A stretch of 14,143 nt of DNA from DAIDJM01 sp964250215 (GTDB lineage Bacteria; Pseudomonadota; Alphaproteobacteria; Acetobacterales; Acetobacteraceae): the NCBI GenBank assembly GCA_964250215.1, contig CAXUEX010000070.1, forward strand, positions 1 to 14,143, written 5' to 3'. The notes under the pieces are model-generated. The model saw only the letters and a program-made list of their open reading frames with translations, had not been told where the DNA came from and searched no databases. Shown piece by piece: positions 7,801-13,737 of this stretch (within the stretch, counting starts at the first letter, position 1; each line of letters opens with the position of its first letter). The translations under genes and the position numbers were made by a program.

Positions 7801-7938
7801 TCAGGCCCGCAGTTGAACCGGCGGCGCCGGTGGATCGGGCGGCACCGGGATCGGCCCCGGCGGCTCCTCGATGGGAACCGGCGCATCGGGCGGCCGGTCC
7901 TGGGGCAGCGGCGGCACGGGCGTGGGCGCATCGGACAT
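7801..7938 (-). CDS. small proline-rich protein, 45 residues (hypothetical)
   Basis: ATG at 7938 (MSDAPTPVPP) to TGA at 7801 encodes 45 residues, nearly half of them proline, in PP, PVPP and PPDPP runs, with acidic residues mixed in. There is no signal peptide or membrane segment, and it is likely an extended polyproline II chain. It lies 19 bp upstream of the oxidoreductase on the same strand, so it may be the first gene of that unit. No convincing Shine-Dalgarno is present. Short proline-rich frames arise easily in GC-rich DNA, which keeps confidence moderate. Repeated polyproline would need elongation factor P, so a leader-peptide role is conceivable but unsupported. Confidence 0.42.
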   Translation of the reverse strand: MSDAPTPVPPLPQDRPPDAPVPIEEPPGPIPVPPDPPAPPVQLRA

Positions 7939-8020
7939 GCCGTGGCAAACGGGCCAGTTCCGGCGCGGTTTGCCGCCGCCGCCCTTGCCCGTACACGCAC
8001 GAAACCCTGTATGTGAACCG

Positions 8021-9832
8021 ATGTCGCCGTCCGGCTTGCCCAGCTCCGCCGCCCTGCCGCGCCGCCGGGCGCGCTCGCTGCGCGGCCTGGCCCGCTCGGT
8101 GGAACACGCGCCGCAAACGCTGCGCGCGCTCGTCCGCGCCGACGATCTCTGGCTCACCGGGCTCGCCAGCCTGCTCGGCCTTGCCGCCGGCCTGCTGGTG
8201 GTCGGCATGAACGAAACCTGCCAGCTCGCGCACGAGCTGCTGTTCCACCTCGGTCCCGGCCAGCATCTCTCGGCCCAGTTCAGCATCCCGCGCCATGCCG
8301 CCGCCATTCCCGCCGCGGGCGGCTTGGCGGTAGGCCTGATCGGCCTGCTGATCGCCCGGTTGCGTCCGCGCCGCGCCATCGATCCCATCGAGGCCAACGC
8401 GCTCTACGGCGGCCGCATGTCGCTCGGCGACAGCCTGATGGTGGTGCTGCAGACCATGCTTTCGAACGGGGTGGGCGCCTCGGTGGGTTTGGAGGCGGGA
8501 TATACGCAGATCGGCTCCGCCGTGGGCTCCCGCCTCGGCCGCGCCTTCCGCGTGCGGCGCGCCGATCTGCGGCTGCTGGTGGGTTGCGGCGCCGCCGGCG
8601 CCATCGCGGCCGCGTTCAATGCCCCGTTCACGGGCGCGTTCTATGCCTACGAACTGGTGATCGGCACTTATACGCTCGCCACGCTGGCGCCCGTGGTGGC
8701 CGCCGCCATCGCCGCCGTGTCCATCCAGCGCGCCATATTGGGGCCCGAGCCCGGCTTCGAGATGGTGCTGCCCGGCGGCATGGAACCGGCCGCGTTCCTG
8801 CCGGTGCTGGCGCTGGGCGTGCTCTGCGCGCTCATCGGCATCGCCATCATGCACGCCGTCACGCTCACCGAATCCGCGTTCCGCCACAGCCTGGTGCCTA
8901 CCTGGGCGCGCCCGGCCATCGGCGGCGCCGCGCTCGGCGGCCTGGCGCTCTATTCGCCGGCCGTGCTCAGCTCCGGCCACGGCGCGCTGCGCGACCTGCT
9001 GCCGGCCGATCTGCCGGTGGAAACCCTCGCTATCCTGCTCGCGGTGAAGGCCGTTGCCTCCGCCATCTCGATCGGCTCCGGCTTTCGTGGCGGCCTGTTC
9101 TTCGCCTCGTTGCTGATGGGCGCGCTGCTCGGCAAATTGTTCGCCGGCCTCATGCTGCTCGTCTCGCCCATGCCCATGCTGCCCGAAATGGCCTATGGCG
9201 TGATCGGCATGAGCGGCATGGCGGTGGCCATCGTCGGCGGCCCGCTCACCATGGCCTTCCTGGCGCTGGAGAGCACCGGCAGCCTGCCGCTCACGGTCGT
9301 GGTGCTGGCCGCCGCGGTGGTCTCCTCGCTCACCGTGCGCCGCACCTTCGGCTACTCGTTCGCCACCTGGCGCTTCCATCTACGCGGCGAATCCATCCGC
9401 AGCGCCGTGGATATCGGCTGGATGCGCAACCTCACCGTTGGCCGCATGATGCGGCGCGATTTCCGCACCGTGCGCGCCGACACGCCGCTGGCGCAGTTCA
9501 TCCGCGAATATCCGCTGGGCTCCGCCAACCGCGTGGTCGCGATCGACGAACGCGACCGCTACGCCGGCCTGGTATGGGTCTCCGACGCCCACGCCGCCGC
9601 CGACACCGCGTTGCGCGTTTCCGACGTGCTGCACCTGACAGCCGAATTGCTGCTGCCGAAAATGACGGTGAAGGAGGCGGTGGCCGCGTTCGAACAGGCC
9701 GAAGCCGACGCGCTGGCGGTGGTGGACGGCACCGACACGCTGAACGTGCTCGGTGTGCTCACGGAACAGCACACGCTGCGCCGGTATGCCGAGGAGCTGG
9801 ACAGCCGGCGGCGGGATTTGAGCGGGGAGTGA
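8021..9832 (+). CDS. ClC-family chloride channel/transporter with two CBS domains
   Basis: A 603-residue inner-membrane protein. Roughly residues 45-450 hold the multi-helix ClC core and 470-595 a pair of CBS domains (RTVRADTPLAQFI and MTVKEAVAAFEQAEADALAVVD). ClC landmarks are GLEAGYTQ (156-163, with E158 where the gating glutamate lies), AAFNAPFTGAFYAYE (197-211), GSGFRGGLFFAS (352-363, the GxFxP-like region) and Y445 near the core end. By hand alignment the GSGIP filter is replaced by RAIDP (118-122), and the internal proton glutamate of the E. coli exchanger by L212. The CBS pair suggests nucleotide regulation. The gene is divergent from the oxidoreductase unit. No Shine-Dalgarno precedes the ATG; a weak promoter (TTGCCC 7985-7990, TGTATG 8008-8013) would make it nearly leaderless. 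Confidence 0.95.
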   Translation: MSPSGLPSSAALPRRRARSLRGLARSVEHAPQTLRALVRADDLWLTGLASLLGLAAGLLVVGMNETCQLAHELLFHLGPGQHLSAQFSIPRHAAAIPAAGGLAVGLIGLLIARLRPRRAIDPIEANALYGGRMSLGDSLMVVLQTMLSNGVGASVGLEAGYTQIGSAVGSRLGRAFRVRRADLRLLVGCGAAGAIAAAFNAPFTGAFYAYELVIGTYTLATLAPVVAAAIAAVSIQRAILGPEPGFEMVLPGGMEPAAFLPVLALGVLCALIGIAIMHAVTLTESAFRHSLVPTWARPAIGGAALGGLALYSPAVLSSGHGALRDLLPADLPVETLAILLAVKAVASAISIGSGFRGGLFFASLLMGALLGKLFAGLMLLVSPMPMLPEMAYGVIGMSGMAVAIVGGPLTMAFLALESTGSLPLTVVVLAAAVVSSLTVRRTFGYSFATWRFHLRGESIRSAVDIGWMRNLTVGRMMRRDFRTVRADTPLAQFIREYPLGSANRVVAIDERDRYAGLVWVSDAHAAADTALRVSDVLHLTAELLLPKMTVKEAVAAFEQAEADALAVVDGTDTLNVLGVLTEQHTLRRYAEELDSRRRDLSGE

Positions 9833-9840
9833 AGGGAAGA

Positions 9841-10172
9841 AAGGGCGGCCAGGTGCACGATATCCACGGCGGCCGCGCCCTGCTCGCCCGCGTGCCGCGA
9901 TGCGCCGGCTGATCGCCGACAAGGCTTATGACGCCAACGATATGCGTGCCTTTCTGCGCGGTCAGGGCACCGAGGCCGTCATCTCGCCCATGCCAGGACG
10001 TCTGCTGCCGCCACCCTTCAACACCGAAGCCTACCGGGCGCGAAACATCATCGAACGGGCGTTCTGCCGCCTCAAAGATTGGCGCGGCATCGCCACTCGC
10101 TACGACAAGACCGAGCGCAATTTCCTCGCCGGCGTCTCGCTTGCGGTCACGATGCTTCATTGGCTCAGATGA
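9841..10172 (+). pseudogene. IS5-family transposase remnant (C-terminal part, frameshifted)
   Basis: From 9841 one frame reads KGGQVHDIHGGRALLARVP and runs into a stop. From about 9900 a second frame continues with LIADKAYDANDMRAFL, then NIIERAFCRLKDWRGIATRYDK and NFLAGVSLAV. Together this is the C-terminal third of an IS5-family DDE transposase, with the second aspartate (IADKAYD) and the glutamate (NIIER). One base is missing near 9900. The N-terminal part with the first aspartate is absent, so the copy is dead. It starts 9 bp after the ClC stop codon. After its own stop codon (10170-10172), TGAGTCCACACCCTAA (10170-10185) is probably the right terminal repeat; I find no left partner in the window. 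Confidence 0.82.
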
Positions 10173-10181
10173 GTCCACACC

Positions 10182-10220
10182 CTAAAACAAACACCCGACC
10201 GGCGGCAGGTGCGGTTCGGG
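10182..10220 (-). terminator. possible intrinsic terminator of the GloVer-repeat gene
   Basis: Downstream of the GloVer stop codon on the minus strand, CCCGAACCG and CGGTCGGG (10220-10194) can form an imperfect stem of about 8 bp with one bulge. The T-rich TGTTTGTTTTAG (10193-10182) follows directly. The stem is weak at its inner end, and the T-tract overlaps the presumed IS terminal repeat, so the terminator may be borrowed from the insertion sequence. Confidence 0.45.
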
Positions 10221-10228
10221 AAATTCGG

Positions 10229-11368
10229 TCAGGGTTTATGCAGTTCCTGCACGGAGTACACCAATCCTCGACCTTGCGAGTTCCCGCGGCCCAAGCCGTG
10301 ACCACCGCTAAAAGTCGTGCCATAAAGCTTCCCTGCCAAATCGATCACCGGCCCCGTGGGAGCACAGCCATTTTTGCCGTTGAACGCGATAAGATTCGCT
10401 TCCGCCCCGGTCGGCGTTATTGAGAACACATATCCGCATCCATCAGCACCACCGAACATACTTGTTCCGTAAAGGCTCCTTTTCACGGGAGTCAATGCGT
10501 ATTGATTTGTGGAGCCACCCTCCTGAAAGGAATACAGCGTGGCCTCGACACCCTCCCGCGTGACCGAGAACACCGTGCCGTAATTCATCGCGCCGCCGGA
10601 GGACGTCGTGCCATAAAGTGTCCCTCCCAGGTGTGTCAGGCGCCCGGGCTGAGCCCCGTCCGCGCCGCCGGTGAAGGTGTAAAGCACCTTGAAGAAGCCT
10701 GCCAGCGTCACCGAGAATACCACGCCGGAGGCGCTCCCACCCGCCGTCCCATAAAGCGCGTCACCAAGTCTCTCCATAGTATTGGCAGGACCACCACCGT
10801 CACCGCTGCCCGTGAACGAGTATAGTGTTGTTACGGTACCACTGGCCGTAATGGTATATATGGAACCCCGTCCATACGTGCCCCCCATGCTGGTAAGGCC
10901 GTAAAGCTTGCCGTGAAACAGCGTTAGCCCCGAGGACGGCCTGACGTCGTTGGGGAAGGAATACACCAGCTTTTCGATACCGGTTGGCGTCACCGAGAAC
11001 ACCGAACCCCAGCCCGCGCTGCCGCCGGTCGAGGTCACGCCGTAGAGCGTCCCGGCAACGTTTGTCAGCTCGTAAATAGGATATTGTGCCGGGTTGCAGC
11101 ATGGAAAATTATAGACAACTCTCTCCGCGCCGCCTCCGGAAACCGAGAATACTGTTCCAGAATCGTTGGCACCCCCTGACGCCGTCGTTCCGTAAAAAGC
11201 GCCGGAAATATTGATCAGGTTGGCTTCGGGCGCTTTCCCGTCAGGAACTCCATTGTTCCGCGCGTTGAACCCGTAAACCACGCGTTCCGTGGCGGAAAAC
11301 GCCTGTCGCGCGAACACGGCCACCGATACGAGCAGCAGAAATACCAAGAGTGCACGCACCCTGAACAT
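10229..11368 (-). CDS. exported GloVer-repeat protein (TIGR03803-type), seven repeats
   Basis: A 379-residue protein. Residues 1-26 are a signal peptide (MFRVRALLVFLLLVSVAVFARQAFSA). The rest is seven repeats of the form LYSF-x-GLYGTT-xxGG-xxGTVFSVT, the GloVer repeat named after its Gly-Leu/Val pattern. The LYG-type core (FYG in the first) falls at residues 58, 108, 155, 205, 251, 299 and 348, 46-50 apart. Seven repeats of this size suggest a closed beta-propeller, although GloVer proteins are defined only by the repeat and their function is unknown. I see no C-terminal anchor; the chain ends VQELHKP. The ATG at 11368 has GGGAGGA 7 nt upstream, a strong start. The gene stands alone between two decayed IS5-family elements and may be cargo of the accessory stretch. 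Confidence 0.9.
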   Translation of the reverse strand: MFRVRALLVFLLLVSVAVFARQAFSATERVVYGFNARNNGVPDGKAPEANLINISGAFYGTTASGGANDSGTVFSVSGGGAERVVYNFPCCNPAQYPIYELTNVAGTLYGVTSTGGSAGWGSVFSVTPTGIEKLVYSFPNDVRPSSGLTLFHGKLYGLTSMGGTYGRGSIYTITASGTVTTLYSFTGSGDGGGPANTMERLGDALYGTAGGSASGVVFSVTLAGFFKVLYTFTGGADGAQPGRLTHLGGTLYGTTSSGGAMNYGTVFSVTREGVEATLYSFQEGGSTNQYALTPVKRSLYGTSMFGGADGCGYVFSITPTGAEANLIAFNGKNGCAPTGPVIDLAGKLYGTTFSGGHGLGRGNSQGRGLVYSVQELHKP

Positions 11369-11732
11369 CTGGAATCCTCCCGGGTTATGTTCGGCATGGC
11401 CGAAAGCTATCAGCCGTTACCGGCAAATAGAACGATATTCCGCTACGCGGCCAATAAAAAGAAACATTTGCGACATCGCATTCCGTCGCCGCGCGTCGTC
11501 GCCGGCTTTCCCTCAGCCCCTCGAGCGCTCCAGCCTATCCCAGAGAACCGGATCGAGCGGGCAAAGCGACCTCAAATGCCCGAGCCGGTTGGGCTCGGCC
11601 TGGACCGTTCCGAGTTGGCGGAAGGAGTGTCCGCCCGATCGGCATCTTACAACATCCACTGCGGTGTCATTTGTCCCGTAAAGCCTTTGACACTGGCTCG
11701 CTTCTTGTCCTCACCTGTTTCCACTTGTCTAA
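11369..11732. other. non-coding stretch between the GloVer gene and the second IS
   Basis: About 360 bases without a convincing gene. On the minus strand TTGGCC (11454-11449) and TCTATT (11431-11426) are spaced 17 bp and could be the GloVer promoter, though each matches consensus at only 4/6. A 7-bp hairpin (11580-11598) has no T-tract. A plus-strand open frame crosses the whole stretch into the IS end but has no ribosome binding site and no recognisable content. Confidence 0.4.
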
Positions 11733-11748
11733 GAGCGTGTTTGAGAAG
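11732..11748 (+). repeat. left terminal inverted repeat of the IS5-family element
   Basis: The 17 bases AGAGCGTGTTTGAGAAG match the reverse complement of 12606-12622 perfectly. Beyond this, the two ends differ. Confidence 0.9.
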
Positions 11749-12621
11749 GGGATTCCGGCGCGGCCGAAAGCGTGATTCATGGGTTGTCGCCCTTGGGGAC
11801 GACACCGATGCCGAGACGCCGCCGCGCCTATCCGACAGATCTGACGGACCGCCAGTGGGTGGCCATTGCCGAGCTCATTCCCGATGCCAAGCCCGGCGGC
11901 CGACCGCGTCGCGCGAGGTCGCGCGAACTGGTCAACGCCATCCTTTACGCGCTCCGCGTTGGACAGGCCTGGCGGCTGCTGCCGCATGATTTTCCACCAT
12001 GGCAGACCGTGTACTATTACCTGCGCCGCTGGCAGGCGGAAGGTGTGTGGCAGCGCATTCATCACGCCGTTCTGACCGCGGACCGCGAGCGCGTCGGCCG
12101 CGAGGCGAGCCCGACCGCGGCGATCATCGACAGCCAGTCGGTGCGCACCGGCGATCAAAAGGGGGCTCGAAAGGCTACGATGCCGGCAAGAAGATCGCGG
12201 GCCGCAGCGGCACATCCTGACCGATACCGATGGCCGAGTGCTCGCCGTGCAGGTTCATGCCGCCAATATTTAGGATCGCGACGGCGCCAAGCCGCTGCTG
12301 CGCGCCTCACGCCGCACCTGGTGCTTTGTTGAAACCGTGTTCGCCGATGGTGGATACGCTGGCAAACTGATCGCCTGGGCCCGTGAGACGACGCACCTCC
12401 ACCTCGAAATCGTCAAGCGTCCCCGCGCACTACGGCGCTTCGAGGTGCTGCCCAGACGATGGGTTATCGAGCGGAGCTTCGCCTGGCTGATCAAACATCG
12501 CCGCCTCACCCGCGACTTCGAACAGCGTACAGACGTCGCTGAAACAATCATCCTCATCGCCGCTACTGCAACCATGCTCCGCCGCATACAAGGCTAGCGG
12601 TGTCACTTCTCAAACACGCTC
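11733..12621 (+). mobile_element. IS5-family insertion sequence, decayed (about 0.89 kb)
   Basis: Bounded by the inverted repeats GAGCGTGTTTGAGAAG at 11733-11748 and its exact complement at 12606-12621. The single transposase gene nearly fills it, with the start about 60 bp from the left repeat and the stop codon 8 bp before the right one. Size, repeat length and the DUF4096-type transposase fit the IS5 family. Flanking triplets are TAA on the left and TCA on the right. Both match the TNA target form I associate with IS1031-type members, but they are not identical. Confidence 0.87.
11808..12597 (+). pseudogene. IS5-family transposase, interrupted (two frame changes and an in-frame TAG)
   Basis: ATG at 11808 (after GGGGA) opens MPRRRRAYPTDLTDRQW, then GGRPR, WRLLPHDFPPWQTVYYYLRRW and AAIIDSQSV, the DUF4096 domain plus first catalytic aspartate. 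At AAAAGGGGG (12157-12165) the conserved sequence moves to the -1 frame: KGGSKGYDAGKKIAGR. About 12203-12205 it moves again by one missing base, continuing RHILTDTDGRVLAVQVHAANI. A TAG at 12271-12273 stands where the family has Q before DRDGAK. Then come FADGGYAGKL (second aspartate) and LPRRWVIERSFAWL (glutamate), ending at 12597. The first change lies at A-AAG-GGG, which fits a slippery heptamer, so it may be programmed. The second and the TAG are real lesions, so no active product is expected. Confidence 0.88.
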
Positions 12622-12622
12622 T
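12606..12622 (-). repeat. right terminal inverted repeat of the IS5-family element
   Basis: Reverse complement of 11732-11748 without a mismatch. It lies 8 bp after the transposase stop codon. Confidence 0.9.
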
Positions 12623-12715
12623 CAGCCTGGCGGAGCCAGGGCAGGCCGCGTCTGCGGCAAACATGTTTTTCTAGCTGGCGGCGGCGCCGGTTGGCGCGCG
12701 TGGTTCAGCCGCCCA

Positions 12716-13150
12716 TCAGTCGCGCGGGATGGCCTTTGCCCGGCCGCCGCTCCACACGCCGCGCAGTTTTCTTATGAGGCTGTCGAACAAACGGGGAGGA
12801 AGAAAACCGTAGGCGAAGGATTCCCGCGAGCCGGGCAGGGGGCGCAGGTCGAAGCCCGGCCAGGTGAACTCGTTCACCTCGTCAATGATTATCCAGGAGC
12901 GCTCTGAATCGAGCCCAAGGTGGCGCTTCACGGCTGGCGGAATCTCGAACGCAGTGGCCGGGCTATCCGGCGCGCTGTGCGTAACGGGTGCCACCCGAAC
13001 CATCATGGTGCCGTCGCTTTCCTGCTGCACGACAAGGATGATCACGCATGGGCGGTCTTTGACACCCTCGTCCCGGCCAGCGCGGTGCTCGTGATGCCAA
13101 AGGTAAGCGTAGGAAATGACCAGGCCGGGCTGCGGTTCGGGAAAGGCCAT
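12716..13150 (-). CDS. PemK/MazF-like toxin of a type II toxin-antitoxin pair
   Basis: A 144-residue cytosolic protein. It starts MAFPEPQPGLVISYAYLW, then GRDEGVKDRPCVII (25-38) and VAPVTHSAP (53-61), the pattern of PemK/MazF-like barrels (G-x-E/D...K-x-RP-x-x-V followed by V-x-P-I/V-T). A second conserved block has AFEIPPAVKRHLGLD and FAYGFLPPRLFD. MazF/PemK proteins are usually mRNA endonucleases; this longer alphaproteobacterial branch is, to my knowledge, poorly tested, so activity is inferred. It lies 11 bp downstream of the Phd/YefM-like antitoxin on the same strand. There is no good Shine-Dalgarno close to the ATG, only AAGGA about 17 nt upstream inside the antitoxin end, so toxin translation is probably weak and coupled. 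Confidence 0.78.
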   Translation of the reverse strand: MAFPEPQPGLVISYAYLWHHEHRAGRDEGVKDRPCVIILVVQQESDGTMMVRVAPVTHSAPDSPATAFEIPPAVKRHLGLDSERSWIIIDEVNEFTWPGFDLRPLPGSRESFAYGFLPPRLFDSLIRKLRGVWSGGRAKAIPRD

Positions 13151-13161
13151 AAACGGGCAGG

Positions 13162-13431
13162 CTATTCCTTGTCGAGCAACGCATTAAGGTGGTCGTGTTC
13201 AGGGGCCATGTGGCTGGATGCCGTCTGCTCGATCTCGCCCTCGGTCATATCGACCACGGCCCGACTACGCCGGGCATGCGACTTCAGCCGCTGCATCTCC
13301 TCGAACTCGATCGCAGATACGAAGTACCCGGTCGCGCGGCCGTGGCTGGTCACGGCAACCGGCTCGCGCTGGGCTATCTCCCGATATTGGCCGAAGTTTC
13401 GGGTGAACTCTGTCGCCGAAACTTCACGCAT
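13162..13431 (-). CDS. Phd/YefM-family antitoxin
   Basis: An 89-residue protein. Residues 1-50 show the Phd/YefM N-terminal DNA-binding fold: MREVSATEFTRNFGQYREIA, then EPVAVTSHGRATGYFVSAIEFEEMQRL. The remaining charged tail (51-89) would be the toxin-neutralising part, typically disordered until bound. Such antitoxins repress their own operon, with the toxin as co-repressor. The ATG at 13431 has GAGG about 6 nt upstream. A promoter with 17-bp spacing lies directly before it, and the toxin gene follows 11 bp after the stop codon, giving the usual antitoxin-first order. A Phd-type antitoxin next to a PemK-like toxin mixes the two classical families, which is common in reassorted modules. Confidence 0.92.
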   Translation of the reverse strand: MREVSATEFTRNFGQYREIAQREPVAVTSHGRATGYFVSAIEFEEMQRLKSHARRSRAVVDMTEGEIEQTASSHMAPEHDHLNALLDKE

Positions 13432-13452
13432 AGCGCCTCACTTTCCATTCAC

Positions 13453-13481
13453 AATTTACGCTTTTTACGCGTAATTGTCAA
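13453..13481 (-). promoter_or_regulatory. toxin-antitoxin promoter with overlapping candidate operator
   Basis: On the minus strand a perfect TTGACA (13481-13476) and TAAATT (13458-13453, 4/6) are exactly 17 bp apart, placing the start point some 15 nt before the antitoxin ATG. The spacer and -10 hold repeats: TTTACGC on the plus strand at 13455-13461 and 13464-13470, and the 10-bp palindrome TTACGCGTAA at 13465-13474. These would suit autoregulation by the Phd-like antitoxin (inference). Confidence 0.75.
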
Positions 13482-13701
13482 GGCATAGTCGGCGGTCCCA
13501 TCAACTCAGCTTTAGCTGCGGTGACCTGAGCCCCAACCTTCCTCCACTCAAAAGTAGAGTCCGCAATTGCCTGCGCCGCTCCCCATCCTTGGACCACCCG
13601 AAATTAGGTTTTTGGCCTCTACGACCCCGAGCAGCGGTCTCAAGCGGGCGTACCACCTGCCCAAACCCGCAACAGTCAAAGCGCCCTCCCGAACAAACTG
13701 C
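13482..13701. other. intergenic stretch between the toxin-antitoxin promoter and the SOS-box promoter
   Basis: Part of the 306-bp gap between the antitoxin and the next gene. On the minus strand a 39-codon frame (GTG at 13597 to TGA at 13478, VVQGWGAAQAIADSTFEWRK at its start) is open and ends inside the TTGACA of the toxin-antitoxin promoter. It has no ribosome binding site and no known family. Otherwise I see nothing. Confidence 0.3.
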
Positions 13702-13731
13702 TTGACAGGTGTTCTTCATATGTTCTAGAAA
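13702..13731 (+). promoter_or_regulatory. LexA (SOS) box in a TTGACA promoter
   Basis: TTGACA at 13702-13707 is followed by GTTC (13711-13714), exactly seven bases, and GTTC (13722-13725). GTTC-N7-GTTC is the established LexA operator of alphaproteobacteria. A -10-like TAGAAA lies at 13726-13731 with an 18-bp spacer, so LexA would sit between and over the promoter elements. Transcription would begin near 13738, the GTG of the next gene. The direction is set by the -35 element. Confidence 0.8.
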
Positions 13732-13737
13732 CCTCGC

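Noticed and set aside
7944..7974. Inverted repeat GGCAAAC...GTTTGCC between the divergent oxidoreductase and ClC units
   Set aside because: Only 7 bp with a 17-nt spacer in GC-rich DNA; could be an operator, but chance is just as likely.
7778..9379. 533-codon minus-strand open frame
   Set aside because: Reverse-complement shadow of the ClC gene; the Gly/Arg/His/Gln-rich product has no coherent structure.
11580..11598. Hairpin CCGAGCC-GGTTG-GGCTCGG
   Set aside because: Short stem, no T-tract and not adjacent to a gene end, so not called a terminator.
11387..11989. 200-codon plus-strand open frame before and into the IS
   Set aside because: No ribosome binding site; it crosses the IS terminal repeat and overlaps the transposase start in another frame; no recognisable domain.
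12645..12670. Hairpin GCCGC-GTCT-GCGGC followed by ATGTTTTT
   Set aside because: Stem of 5 bp and the T-run is offset by several bases; too weak as a terminator for either strand.
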